NCBI GenBank assembly: GCA_964458605.1
Contig: CAYWLS010000019.1
Coordinates: 1-64,000, forward strand
DNA length: 64,000 nucleotides
Direction of reading: 5' to 3'
From: JBBSNV01 sp964458605
Lineage (GTDB): Bacteria > Pseudomonadota > Alphaproteobacteria > Reyranellales > JAQSWP01
The notes under the pieces were generated by a model that worked only from the letters and a program-made list of their open reading frames with translations, ran no database searches and had not been told where the DNA came from. Positions 8,744-17,246 of this stretch are shown piece by piece. The stretch's first letter is position 1; each line of letters starts with the position of its first letter. Position numbers and translations under genes: made by a program.

Positions 8744-10885
8744 ATGCCTATAGTGGCCCGCATGGTCCGATCGCCTTCCGTCCCGCCGCGCCGCGGCCGC
8801 CTGCGCGTGGCGGCAGCCTTGCTGCTGATGTTGCTGGCCCCCGTGCTGCTGGCGGGGCGGCCCGCCCATGCCGCCGCGAGCGACTGGGTGCGCACCGAGC
8901 AGACCGAGCTGCGCCTGGTCAGCACGGCCGATGGCGTCGGCGACGGCAAGACCATGACGGTCGGCCTGCAGTTCAAACTCAAGCCGCATTGGAAGACCTA
9001 CTGGCGTACACCCGGCGATGCGGGATTTCCGATGATGCTCGACTGGGGCGGCTCGCGGAATCTGGCCAAGGCGGAGGTCCAGTGGCCGCAGCCCAGCCGG
9101 TTCGAGGTGCTGGGCCTGACCACCGTCGGCTACGCCGACGCGGTGGTGTTTCCCGTGGCGCTGACGCTGCAGGAAGCGGGCAAGCCGGTGTCGCTGCATG
9201 TGAAGGTGAACTATCTCACCTGCGACGACGTGTGCATTCCCTACACGGCCGAGCTGAGACTCGATGTGCCGGCCGGGCCGTCGAGCGCCAGCGTCGAGGC
9301 GCCGCTGGTCGCCAACTACGTTGCGCGCCTGCCGGGCGATTTCGCCAGCAACGGCATCGCCGTCGAGCGCAGCGGACTGGATCAGGGCGACAAGGGGCCG
9401 GTGCTCGAACTGGTGCTGCGCTCGGCCACGCCGTTTTCCTCGCCCGACCTGTTCGTCGAAGGCGAGGGCGTGGTGGTTGCCGATGCGCCGCGCGTCACCT
9501 TGGAGCAGGGCGGACATGTCGCCCGCCTGGTCTCGCCGCTGGGCGCGGAGAAACCGGAAGCGAACAGGTTGGCCGGCAAACCGCTCACGCTCACCGTCGT
9601 CGATGGCGATCGCGTGGCGCAAGGCACGATCGAGCCGCCGCTGCTGTCGGGCAGCGCCGGCGGGCTTGGCCTGCTGGCGGTGCTGGGCATCGCGCTGCTG
9701 GGCGGGCTGATCCTCAATCTGATGCCCTGCGTGCTGCCGGTGCTGTCGATCAAGCTGCTGGGCATGGTCGGGCAAGGCGGGCGCGCCGCCCCCGAAGTGC
9801 GGATGGATTTCCTGGCCACCGCTTCGGGCATCGTCGCCGCTTTCGCGGTGCTGGCGCTGGCGGCGATCGGCTTGCGCGAGGCGGGCGTCGCGGTGGCGCA
9901 AGGCCTGCAGTTCCAGCAGCCGGTCTTCCTGCTGGCGATGATGGCGATCCTGGTGGCTTTCGCCGTCAACCTGGCCGGCCGCTTCGAGATCCTGCTGCCG
10001 GGGCGCTGGCACAACGCGCTGGCCCAGGCCGGCGCGCGCAAGGGTTTGAGCGGCGCCTTCCTCACCGGCGCCTTCGCCACCTTGCTGGCCACACCCTGCT
10101 CGGCGCCCTATGTCGGCACGGCGCTGGGCTTTGCCCTGTCGCGCGGGCCGCTCCAGATCGGCGCCATCTTCCTGGCCTTGGCGCTGGGCCTGGCCGCGCC
10201 CTATCTGCTGGTGGCGGCGCTGCCGCGACTGGTGATCCATCTGCCGCGGCCGGGCCGCTGGATGGTCGTGCTGCGCCGGATCCTGGCGCTCAGCCTGCTG
10301 GGCACGGCGGTCTGGCTCGGCCTGGTGCTTTACACGCTCGCCGGACCGGCCAGCACCGTCGTCGCCGGCATGGCGCTGCTGGTACTGGGCGCATCGTTGT
10401 GGTTCGGCCGCGCCATCGGACGCGCGGCAACGCCGCTGGCATTGCTCTGCGCCGGACTGGTCCTGACCGCGCCGCTGCTGCTGATGCACCCGCCGCAGGC
10501 GCAGCCGCAGTCGGCGGCGCTGTGGAAAGCTTTCGATCAATCGGGCATCGCCGCGCGGGTCGCGGAGGGCAAGGTGGTGCTGGTCGACGTCACCGCCGAC
10601 TGGTGCCTGACCTGCCAGCTCAACAAGCGCCTGGTGCTGGATGACAGATCGGTGATGGCGCGATTGGCCGATGCCAATGTCGTGGCCATGCGCGCCGATT
10701 GGACCCGGCCATCCGACGCCATAACCGCCTATCTGCAGCGCTTCGGCCGCTACGGCATCCCGTTCAATGTGGTCTACGGTCCTGCGGCACCGCAAGGCAT
10801 CGTGCTGCCGGAGTTGCTGAGCGTCGAAGGGCTGGTTCAGGCGCTCGATCGTGCTGCCAGCGTCAACCAGGCCGCGCAGCGATGA
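8744..10885 (+). CDS. DsbD/ScsB-type thiol:disulfide interchange protein
   Basis: This 713-residue inner-membrane protein passes electrons from cytoplasmic thioredoxin to the periplasm. A signal peptide ending near AHAAA (residue 45) leads to a periplasmic N-terminal domain with the Cys pair YLTCDDVCIPY (about 160 and 164). The multi-helix DsbD transporter core has its two redox cysteines in LMPCVLP (about 329) and TPCSAPYVG (about 452). A C-terminal thioredoxin-fold domain has WCLTC (about residue 620). The large N-terminal domain is more like ScsB than classical DsbD. Start 8744 has AGGTGA seven bases upstream; ATG 8762 is possible. It diverges from the algH gene and lies ahead of a peroxiredoxin. 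Confidence 0.9.
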   Translation: MPIVARMVRSPSVPPRRGRLRVAAALLLMLLAPVLLAGRPAHAAASDWVRTEQTELRLVSTADGVGDGKTMTVGLQFKLKPHWKTYWRTPGDAGFPMMLDWGGSRNLAKAEVQWPQPSRFEVLGLTTVGYADAVVFPVALTLQEAGKPVSLHVKVNYLTCDDVCIPYTAELRLDVPAGPSSASVEAPLVANYVARLPGDFASNGIAVERSGLDQGDKGPVLELVLRSATPFSSPDLFVEGEGVVVADAPRVTLEQGGHVARLVSPLGAEKPEANRLAGKPLTLTVVDGDRVAQGTIEPPLLSGSAGGLGLLAVLGIALLGGLILNLMPCVLPVLSIKLLGMVGQGGRAAPEVRMDFLATASGIVAAFAVLALAAIGLREAGVAVAQGLQFQQPVFLLAMMAILVAFAVNLAGRFEILLPGRWHNALAQAGARKGLSGAFLTGAFATLLATPCSAPYVGTALGFALSRGPLQIGAIFLALALGLAAPYLLVAALPRLVIHLPRPGRWMVVLRRILALSLLGTAVWLGLVLYTLAGPASTVVAGMALLVLGASLWFGRAIGRAATPLALLCAGLVLTAPLLLMHPPQAQPQSAALWKAFDQSGIAARVAEGKVVLVDVTADWCLTCQLNKRLVLDDRSVMARLADANVVAMRADWTRPSDAITAYLQRFGRYGIPFNVVYGPAAPQGIVLPELLSVEGLVQALDRAASVNQAAQR

Positions 10886-11065
10886 AGCGGCACGTCGCCC
10901 GGCAACGGCCTGCGTCGCGCCGTCGATCGGCGCCGGCGCAAAGACCCCAGGCGAAAGCGGACTATTGATGGCAACCCCGTAGACAAAGCGTGGGTGGGCC
11001 AATAGGGTTCGCCTGATTTGACGACGGGCGCCTTACGCGTTCCGCCAAGCCAGGAGGACAGGCAC

Positions 11066-11545
11066 ATGCTCAAAGTGGGCGACAAAATTCCCTCGGCCAA
11101 GCTGATGCAGATGACCAAGGACGGTCCGCGGCCGATCACGACCGACGAGCTGTTCAACGGCAAGAAGGTGGTGCTGTTCGCGCTGCCCGGCGCCTTCACG
11201 CCGACCTGCTCGGCCAAGCATGTACCGGGTTTCGTGCAGCATGCCGACGATATCAAGGCCAAGGGCGTCGATACCATCGCCTGCGTGTCGGTCAACGATG
11301 CCTTCGTGATGAATGCCTGGGGCAAGGACCAGAACGCCGGCGACAAGGTGCTGATGCTGGCCGACGGCAATGCCGACTTCACCGACAAGATGGGCCTGTC
11401 GTTCGACGCCTCCGGCTTCGGCATGGGCAAGCGCTCGCAGCGCTACGCCATGCTGGTGGACAACGGCGTCATCAAGGCGCTCAACGTCGAGAAGCCGGGC
11501 GCCTTCGAGGTATCGAGCGCCGAATCGGTGATGAAGGTTCTGTAG
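11066..11545 (+). CDS. Peroxiredoxin, Prx5/AHP1 type
   Basis: This 159-residue thiol peroxidase reduces hydroperoxides through the peroxidatic cysteine C48 in PGAFTPTCSAKHVPGF, the hallmark of the Prx5 family. Other family features are LADGNADFTDKMGL and the C-terminal block beginning KALNVEKPGAF. No second conserved cysteine is evident, so it probably works as a 1-Cys or glutaredoxin/glutathione-coupled enzyme. The start at 11066 is set by AGGAGG 12 bases upstream. A terminator follows directly. Its position behind the DsbD-like gene suggests a shared redox theme but not a shared transcript. Confidence 0.93.
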   Translation: MLKVGDKIPSAKLMQMTKDGPRPITTDELFNGKKVVLFALPGAFTPTCSAKHVPGFVQHADDIKAKGVDTIACVSVNDAFVMNAWGKDQNAGDKVLMLADGNADFTDKMGLSFDASGFGMGKRSQRYAMLVDNGVIKALNVEKPGAFEVSSAESVMKVL

Positions 11546-11567
11546 CCGGCGGTACGATCGGCTGCAC

Positions 11568-11594
11568 AACGGCGGGCCGGGTGCCCGCCGTTTT
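11568..11594 (+). terminator. Intrinsic terminator after peroxiredoxin
   Basis: AACGGCGGGC (11568-11577) pairs with GCCCGCCGTT (11583-11592) around a 5-nt loop and runs into TTTT. It lies 23 bases after the peroxiredoxin stop and separates that gene from the OpgC trio. Confidence 0.85.
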
Positions 11595-11636
11595 CGTGTC
11601 GGCCGGCTATCGCTGCGGCGGCGCAGGATGTGATCC

Positions 11637-12821
11637 ATGTTGACTACAGACGATGTCGCCACGTTGAACACGGTGTCGGTGCGCGAGACCCGCGCCAACC
11701 GGCCGAGCATGCGCGACCCGCGCCTCGACTTCTTCCGCGGAGCGGCGCTGTTCTTCATCTTCTTCAACCACATTCCCGACAACACGCTGAGCTGGCTGAC
11801 CAATCGCGCCTGGGGTTTCTCCGACGCCACCGAGATCTTCGTGTTCGTGTCGGGCTATGCCGCGGTGCTGGCCTATGGCGGCGTGGCGCAGCGGCGCGGC
11901 TACAGTCTGGCCACGGCGCGCATCATGCGCCGCGTGTGGCAGCTTTATGCCGCCCACCTGCTGCTGTTCCTGGCCTTCATCGCCCAGATTGCCTATCTCA
12001 GCTCGCGCGCCGGCAATCCCATCTTCAACGAGGAGATGGAGATCCTCGACTTCATCCGCGATCCGCACATCATGGTGCTGCAGGCCATGATGCTGCGCTT
12101 CCGCCCGGTCAACATGGACGTGCTGCCGCTCTACATCGTGGTGCTGGCGACCCTGCCGCTCTACCTGTGGGCGCTGCCGAAATGGCCGCTGCGCGTGCTG
12201 GCGGCGTCGTTCGCCATCTACTGCGTGGCCTGGTTCGGCGGCGTCAACCTGCCGGCCTGGCCCTCGCAGCACGGCTGGTACTTCAATCCGGTGGCGTGGC
12301 AGTTCCTGTTCGTGCTGGGCGCGGTTGCGGGATCGCACAACGAACTGCTGCGCAAGCTGGCCGAATGGCGTCGCGTGCTGGTGCCGCTATGCGTGGCCTT
12401 TCTGCTGTTCTCGCTGTTCGTCGTGCAGTCGTGGAACTTTCCGTTCCTTGACCGGCTGATGCCGCGCATCGTGGCGCGCGCCATCTATCCGGTCGACAAG
12501 ACCAATCTCGACCTGCTGCGCGCCTGTCACTTCATGGCCATGGCCTATCTGGTGGCGCTGGTGCTGCACGCCGATTCGCCGGTATTCCGCCAGGCTTGGG
12601 CCCAGCCCTTCATCGTCTGCGGCCGGCATTCGCTCTATATATTCTGTGCCGGCATTTTCCTGTCCTTTACCGGCCATTTTCTGCTGGTCGAGATCAGCGG
12701 TTCGGTGCTGGCGCAAATCCTGGTGAGCGTGGCGGGATTGGCCATTCTATGCGCGATGGCGTATGGTTTGGACTGGTACCGCCGGGCAGAGAACTCGGCG
12801 GACCGGGGGAGAAAGCAATGA
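11637..12821 (+). CDS. OpgC-domain membrane protein (acyltransferase-3 relative)
   Basis: This 394-residue protein has about ten hydrophobic helices and the OpgC-type N-terminus DPRLDFFRGAALFFIFFNHI. OpgC proteins modify periplasmic glucans with succinyl or other acyl groups and share the fold of acyltransferase-3 enzymes. Family landmarks include FSDATEIFVFVSGY and GRHSLYIFCAGIFLSF. No opgG, opgH or ndvB-like glucan synthase is in the window, so the substrate is unknown. Its stop overlaps the start of the first SGNH protein (ATGA at 12818), so the membrane acyltransferase and the two esterase-fold proteins are translationally coupled. Confidence 0.88.
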   Translation: MLTTDDVATLNTVSVRETRANRPSMRDPRLDFFRGAALFFIFFNHIPDNTLSWLTNRAWGFSDATEIFVFVSGYAAVLAYGGVAQRRGYSLATARIMRRVWQLYAAHLLLFLAFIAQIAYLSSRAGNPIFNEEMEILDFIRDPHIMVLQAMMLRFRPVNMDVLPLYIVVLATLPLYLWALPKWPLRVLAASFAIYCVAWFGGVNLPAWPSQHGWYFNPVAWQFLFVLGAVAGSHNELLRKLAEWRRVLVPLCVAFLLFSLFVVQSWNFPFLDRLMPRIVARAIYPVDKTNLDLLRACHFMAMAYLVALVLHADSPVFRQAWAQPFIVCGRHSLYIFCAGIFLSFTGHFLLVEISGSVLAQILVSVAGLAILCAMAYGLDWYRRAENSADRGRKQ

Positions 12822-13570
12822 ATGGGGCGCGCCTGGCCATGCTGGCCGGGGCGGTTTTGACGCTAGCGGGATGGATCCAGCCGGGCTGGAGCCAGGATGC
12901 TGCCCATTGTGGCGCGCCGCCGTCCCTCGAAGCCCATGTCGGCGAACTTCCCAAGCTCGGCGAGCGCCTGAAGTCGGGCCAGCCCATCAAGATCGCGGTG
13001 CTGGCGACGGCCATGGGCGGCGGCCTCAAGGGCATGGACGAGACCTATCCGGCACGGTTCCAGTCCTACCTGTTCAAGCGTCGGCCCGATCTCAAGGTGA
13101 CGATGGCCATCCGCATCAACGCCGGCGATACCGCCGACCAGATGCTGGACAGTTTGAAGGACGCGCTGACCCACAAGCCCGACCTGGTGATCTGGCAGAC
13201 CGGCACGATCGACGCGGTGCAACAGGTCGATGCCGCCAATTTCGCCGATTCGCTGACCAAGGGCCGCGCCATGGTGCGCGATGCCGGCGGCGAGTTGGTG
13301 CTGATCGGTCCGCAGTTCAGCCGCCAGGCCGGCGCGCTGGTCGAGTTCCGGCCCTATATCGAGGAAATGGCGCATGTCGAGCAGGGCTACGGCACGCCGT
13401 TCCTTGACCGCTTCAGCATCATGCGATATTGGGCCGACCGCGGATTGGTCAATCTCGAAGGCGGACGGGAGACCTGGGCGGCTTCGGCAGCGTTCGTGCA
13501 CGACTGCATGGGGATGTTTCTGGTCGATCTGGTGTTGCGGGCAGCCGGGGCCGATGTCCAAAAGCAGTAA
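12818..13570 (+). CDS. SGNH-fold secreted protein lacking catalytic residues
   Basis: This 250-residue protein has a signal peptide (cut near GWSQDA, residue 26) and aligns along its length with the next gene. SGNH hydrolases need a nucleophilic Ser in block I, Gly in II, Asn in III and Asp-His in V. Here block I reads VLATAMGGG (no Ser at the nucleophile position), block III reads QTGTID (Ile in place of Asn), and the C-terminal DxxH is not recognisable. It is therefore probably a non-catalytic partner or a protein with altered chemistry. The start overlaps the OpgC-type gene by four bases; its 3' end overlaps the next gene by 17. Confidence 0.82.
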   Translation: MNGARLAMLAGAVLTLAGWIQPGWSQDAAHCGAPPSLEAHVGELPKLGERLKSGQPIKIAVLATAMGGGLKGMDETYPARFQSYLFKRRPDLKVTMAIRINAGDTADQMLDSLKDALTHKPDLVIWQTGTIDAVQQVDAANFADSLTKGRAMVRDAGGELVLIGPQFSRQAGALVEFRPYIEEMAHVEQGYGTPFLDRFSIMRYWADRGLVNLEGGRETWAASAAFVHDCMGMFLVDLVLRAAGADVQKQ

Positions 13571-14339
13571 TATTTTCAAAGCCATCGCGCTGGCCTTCGG
13601 GTTGGCGGCGACCGCCGTTGCGCCCTCGCTGGCCAGCCCGCCGGAGCATTGTCCGGATGCGGCGGTGGCCGACGATCTTGGCGCGCCGCTGCCGCGCCTG
13701 GCCAAGCGCCTGGCGGCCCGCCAGCCGATCGTCATCGTCGCGCTGGGGTCTTCCTCGACCGCGGGCGCCGGCGCCAGCACCCCGGAACGCACCTATCCCA
13801 GCGACCTGCAGCGCGAACTGGCGCGGCTGTGGCCCGATCAGCGTGTGGTGGTGATCAATCGCGGCGTCAACGGCGAGGAAGCCGCCGATATGTATCGGCG
13901 CATGGCCAAGGACGTTTATGCCGAGCATCCCGACCTGGTGATCTGGCAGCTGGGCACGAACTATCTCATGCGCAACGACGGCGTCGGACGCTTCGCCGAC
14001 ACGGTGCGCAAGGGCATCGACGAGCTTCGTGTGCATGGCCTCGATGTGGTGCTGATGGATCCGCAATATGCGCCCAAGGTGCTGCGCGATCCCGATGCCG
14101 ATGCCATGGTCGATCTGATCGCCGGCATCGCCCACGGGCGTCATGTCGGCCTGTTCCGCCGCTTCGATCTGATGTCGGCCTGGATCCGGCAGGAGACGCT
14201 GAGCTTCGCCGACGTGATCGCGCCGGACGGTCTGCATATGAACGACTGGTCCTACAACTGCGTTGCCCTTGGCCTGGCGACGGCGCTGGACCGGGCCGCC
14301 CACAACAGCATGATCGGCCGGGCCGAAATCCCCAACTGA
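13554..14339 (+). CDS. SGNH/GDSL-family hydrolase, secreted
   Basis: This 261-residue protein has a signal peptide (about residues 1-28) and complete SGNH blocks. Block I is ALGSSSTAGAGA (residues 64-75, nucleophile S67 or S66), block II has the glycine of NRGVNGEEA, block III is QLGTNYL (N136), and block V is DGLHMND (about 225-231, Asp/His). It is expected to be an active periplasmic esterase or acyl-transferring enzyme. It overlaps the preceding degenerate paralogue by 17 bases. With the OpgC-type protein upstream, a role in adding, trimming or relocating acyl groups on a surface or periplasmic polysaccharide is a reasonable inference. Confidence 0.88.
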   Translation: MSKSSNIFKAIALAFGLAATAVAPSLASPPEHCPDAAVADDLGAPLPRLAKRLAARQPIVIVALGSSSTAGAGASTPERTYPSDLQRELARLWPDQRVVVINRGVNGEEAADMYRRMAKDVYAEHPDLVIWQLGTNYLMRNDGVGRFADTVRKGIDELRVHGLDVVLMDPQYAPKVLRDPDADAMVDLIAGIAHGRHVGLFRRFDLMSAWIRQETLSFADVIAPDGLHMNDWSYNCVALGLATALDRAAHNSMIGRAEIPN

Positions 14340-14384
14340 CGTTTGCGATGAGGAGCGGCAAACCCCGCCGTGCCGCGATGCTGT

Positions 14385-14413
14385 ATTGCAAATGATTATC
14401 AATCGCATATAGT
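14385..14413 (+). promoter_or_regulatory. Promoter with overlapping Fur-like box
   Basis: TTGCAA (14386-14391) and TATAGT (14408-14413) form a sigma-70-like pair with 16-bp spacing. The spacer reads ATGATTATCAATCGCA, closely resembling Fur-family boxes (GATAATGAT-type repeats). A ferric-uptake-type regulator bound there would block the promoter, so the downstream gene is probably induced by iron limitation. Confidence 0.6.
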
Positions 14414-14433
14414 GGCAAGAAACCGGAGGATCC

Positions 14434-14877
14434 ATGAGCCAAGCCACGCTCGCCACCGCTCCGGCGGAACCCCGTCTGCAAACCCTGCCGCCGGCCCGCC
14501 AGTTCGCGCTGTGGGCGCTGCGCCTCTGGGTCGAGGCGCATCGCCAGCCGGTCAATCTGCTGCCGGTGCTGCGCGAGGGGTTTGCCGCCGTCCGCATGCC
14601 CGAAGGCTGGCTGGCGCTGGACAATTTCATGACCTTGTTCCTGGGCATGACCCGGCGCCGGGTCGAACTGCGCTCGATCGGCTGCGCGGCGGTAAGCGGC
14701 GACGAGATTGGTCTGTTGGAATGGATGGCGGCCGCGCAACGGGCACAGGCGCCCGGCTGCAATTGCGCCAACGGCCGGCGGGTGAGCCAATGCCTGGTCG
14801 AGCTGACGGATTGCTTCACCGCGGCCGGGCTGATGCTGGATGACGAGGCGGGCGCTCCGCCGCACGGCACGCTGTAG
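14434..14877 (+). CDS. Small Cys-rich protein of unknown function
   Basis: I do not recognise a named family for this 147-residue protein. It looks cytoplasmic, with no signal peptide or membrane segment. Its C-terminal third holds a cysteine cluster, CNCANGRRVSQC then a further DC, which could bind metal or an Fe-S cluster. Two central helices, WALRLWVEAHRQ and WLALDNFMTLFLGMTRR, are amphipathic. The start follows GGAGGA by three bases. The Fur-like promoter immediately upstream suggests an iron-responsive role. It stands alone, converging on rnhA with four bases between stops. Confidence 0.75.
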   Translation: MSQATLATAPAEPRLQTLPPARQFALWALRLWVEAHRQPVNLLPVLREGFAAVRMPEGWLALDNFMTLFLGMTRRRVELRSIGCAAVSGDEIGLLEWMAAAQRAQAPGCNCANGRRVSQCLVELTDCFTAAGLMLDDEAGAPPHGTL

Positions 14878-14881
14878 CGGC

Positions 14882-15331
14882 TTACGATCCGCGCAACGCC
14901 TTGATGGCCTCGCGCGCCAGCCGGTCGACCCGCTCGTTCTCGGCGTGGCCGGAATGGCCGCGCACCCAATGCCATTCGACGCGGTGATTCTCGATCGCCT
15001 TTTCCAGGCGCTGCCACAGATCGACGTTCTTGACCGGCTTCCGGTCGGCGGTGCGCCAGTCGCGCTTCTTCCATTGCGGCAGCCAGCGCGTGATGCCGTC
15101 GCGCAGATAGATGCTGTCGGTGTAGAGCCGCACATGCACGCCGCGCTTGAGCGTTTCCAGCGCCATGATGGCGGCCATCATCTCCATGCGGTTGTTGGTG
15201 GTGTGACCCTCGCCGCCGCTCAGCTCGCGCTCCACGCCGCGATAGCGCAGCAGCGCGCCCCAGCCGCCCGGACCGGGATTGCCGCTGCAGGCGCCGTCGC
15301 TAAAGATCTCGACGATGCCCGGATCGCTCAT
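14882..15331 (-). CDS. rnhA: Ribonuclease HI
   Basis: RnhA (149 residues) cleaves the RNA strand of RNA-DNA hybrids, removing primers and R-loops. The four carboxylates are present: D12 in FSDGACSGNPG, E50 in NNRMEMMA, D72 in YTDS, and D136 in NERVDRLA, with H126 in VRGHSGH. Length and motifs match the bacterial type I enzyme. Its ATG overlaps the thrB stop by four bases, so it is co-translated with thrB. Confidence 0.96.
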   Translation of the reverse strand: MSDPGIVEIFSDGACSGNPGPGGWGALLRYRGVERELSGGEGHTTNNRMEMMAAIMALETLKRGVHVRLYTDSIYLRDGITRWLPQWKKRDWRTADRKPVKNVDLWQRLEKAIENHRVEWHWVRGHSGHAENERVDRLAREAIKALRGS

Positions 15332-16290
15332 GCCAGCCCGTAGGCGCCGGCGCCGGCGACGTTGCGGTGGAAGCGGATCTTGTGCAGGTATTCCAGCGGG
15401 TCCTTGGGCTTGACCAGCGCGCCGGCCGGCGTGTTGAGCCAGTCGTACAGACGCGTCAGCAGGAAGCGCAGCGCGCTGCCCTGGGCCAGCACCGGCAGGG
15501 CGGCGATCTCCTGCGCACTCAGCGCCCGGCCGCGGCCATAGCCGGCCAGCAAAGCGCGCGCCTTGGTGACGTTGAGGCTGCGGTCGCTCTCGAAGCACCA
15601 GGCGTTGAGGCAGATCGCCACGTCGTAGGCCAGGAAATCGTTGCAGGCGAAATAGAAGTCGATCAGCCCGCTGATCCTGCCGTTCAGGAACAGCACGTTG
15701 TCGGGGAACAGATCGGCATGGATCACGCCCTGCGGCAGATCGGTCGGCCAGGTCCGCCGCAGATGGGCAAACTCGGCCTCCAGTTCGCGGGCCAGGCCCG
15801 GCATGACCTCGTCGGCGCGCGGCAGGGCAAGCTCCAGCAGCTTGCCCCAGCCTTCGACGGCCAGCGCGTTGGCGCGGCGGATGGGAAAGTCGGCGCCGGC
15901 GCGATGCAGCGCCGCCAGTCCGGCGCCCAGTTCGGCGCAGTCGGCCGGCGCGATGCGCTTGTGCGCCATGCCGCGCAGGAAGGTCACGATGGCGGCGGGG
16001 CGGCCGCAGAGCTGGCGCAATGCCTTGCCGTCGCGGCCGTAGATCGGCGTCGGGCAGGGAATGCCGCGATCGGCCAGGTGTTCCATCAGGCCGAGGAAGA
16101 ACGGCAGATCCTGCGGCGCCACGCGCTTCTCGTACAGGGTCAGGAAGAAATTGCCGCGATCGGTGCCCAGCAGATAGTTGGAATTCTCCACGCCTTCGGC
16201 GATGCCCTTGAAGGTCTGCACCGCGCCGATGTCGTACTCGGCCAGAAAGGCGTCGAGCTCCTGCTCGGAGACATCGGTATAGACTGCCAT
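15328..16290 (-). CDS. thrB: Homoserine kinase, APH-fold type
   Basis: This 320-residue enzyme is the aminoglycoside-phosphotransferase-fold ThrB used by alphaproteobacteria, not the GHMP type of enterics. It phosphorylates homoserine for threonine synthesis. Typical segments are MAVYTDVSEQELDAFLAEYD at the N-terminus, GVENSNYLLGT, the catalytic loop GVIHADLFPDNVLF and the metal-binding LIDFYFACNDFLAYD. The start at 16290 lies five bases after the ispH stop. The ispH-thrB-rnhA order recurs in Rhodospirillales, although the enzymes share no pathway. Confidence 0.95.
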   Translation of the reverse strand: MAVYTDVSEQELDAFLAEYDIGAVQTFKGIAEGVENSNYLLGTDRGNFFLTLYEKRVAPQDLPFFLGLMEHLADRGIPCPTPIYGRDGKALRQLCGRPAAIVTFLRGMAHKRIAPADCAELGAGLAALHRAGADFPIRRANALAVEGWGKLLELALPRADEVMPGLARELEAEFAHLRRTWPTDLPQGVIHADLFPDNVLFLNGRISGLIDFYFACNDFLAYDVAICLNAWCFESDRSLNVTKARALLAGYGRGRALSAQEIAALPVLAQGSALRFLLTRLYDWLNTPAGALVKPKDPLEYLHKIRFHRNVAGAGAYGLA

Positions 16291-16295
16291 GACGC

Positions 16296-17246
16296 TCAGG
16301 CCACCAGCGCGCGCGGCAATTTGAAGGTCACGTTTTCTTCGGTGACCGGCACTTCCTCGATGCGCACCGCATAGCGCTCGCGGCAGGCGGCGATCACTTC
16401 CTCGACCAGCACCTCCGGCGCGGAGGCGCCCGCGGTGATGCCCAGCCGCTCGACGCCCTCCAGCCAGCGCCAGTCGATATCGGCGGCACGCTGCACCAGA
16501 TGGGCCTGGGCGCAGCCGGCCTTGCGCGCCACCTCGACCAGCCGCATCGAATTGGAGGAGTTGGGCGCGCCGATCACCAGCAGCGCCTGCGCCCGTTCGG
16601 CGATCGCCTTGACCGCGGCCTGGCGATTGGTGGTGGCGTAGCAGATGTCCTCTTTTTTGGGCCCCTGGATGGCGGGGAAGCGCTGCTGCAGCGCCGCCAC
16701 GATGCCGGCGGTATCGTCGACGCTCAGCGTGGTCTGCGTCGCATAGGCCAGGTTCTGCGGATCGCGCACCGCCAGGGTGGCGACCTGGGCCAAATCCTCG
16801 ACCAGCACCACCGCGTCCTCGGGCAGCTGGCCCATCGTCCCCACCACCTCGGGATGGCCGCGATGGCCGATCAGCACGATCTGGCGGCCGGCGGCGAAGT
16901 GTCGCTCCGCCTCGCGATGCACCTTGGATACCAGCGGGCAGGTGGCGTCGAGATAGAACAGCTGGCGCTGCTCGGCCTCTTCCGGCACCGATTTGGGCAC
17001 GCCGTGGGCGGAGAACACCACCGGCACCCCGGCCGGCACCTGGTCGAGCTCGTCGACGAACACCGCGCCCTTCTTCTCCAGCGACTGCACCACGAAGCGG
17101 TTGTGCACGATCTCGTGGCGCACATAGACCGGCGCGCCGAACTTGGCGATCGCCTGTTCGACGATCTGAATGGCGCGGTCGACCCCGGCGCAGAATCCGC
17201 GCGGGGCTGCCAGCAGGATGGTAAGCGATGGATTTCCGGTGGACAT
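16296..17246 (-). CDS. ispH: 4-hydroxy-3-methylbut-2-enyl diphosphate reductase
   Basis: IspH/LytB (316 residues) is the Fe-S enzyme that ends the MEP pathway, making IPP and DMAPP. The three cluster cysteines are visible: C19 in APRGFCAGVDRA, one in DATCPLVSKVH, and one just after KKED in ICYATTN. The substrate loop APNSSNSMRL is intact. The start MSTGNPSL (17246) gives the usual length; a reading to 17306 adds 20 unconserved residues. It leads the ispH-thrB-rnhA operon. ispE of the same pathway is at 48.8 kb. Confidence 0.95.
   Translation of the reverse strand: MSTGNPSLTILLAAPRGFCAGVDRAIQIVEQAIAKFGAPVYVRHEIVHNRFVVQSLEKKGAVFVDELDQVPAGVPVVFSAHGVPKSVPEEAEQRQLFYLDATCPLVSKVHREAERHFAAGRQIVLIGHRGHPEVVGTMGQLPEDAVVLVEDLAQVATLAVRDPQNLAYATQTTLSVDDTAGIVAALQQRFPAIQGPKKEDICYATTNRQAAVKAIAERAQALLVIGAPNSSNSMRLVEVARKAGCAQAHLVQRAADIDWRWLEGVERLGITAGASAPEVLVEEVIAACRERYAVRIEEVPVTEENVTFKLPRALVA

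Noticed and set aside
8651..11002. A 783-codon minus-strand frame opposite the DsbD-like gene
   Set aside because: His/Arg/Gln-rich composition without motifs, exactly complementary to a well-supported gene. Treated as antisense shadow.
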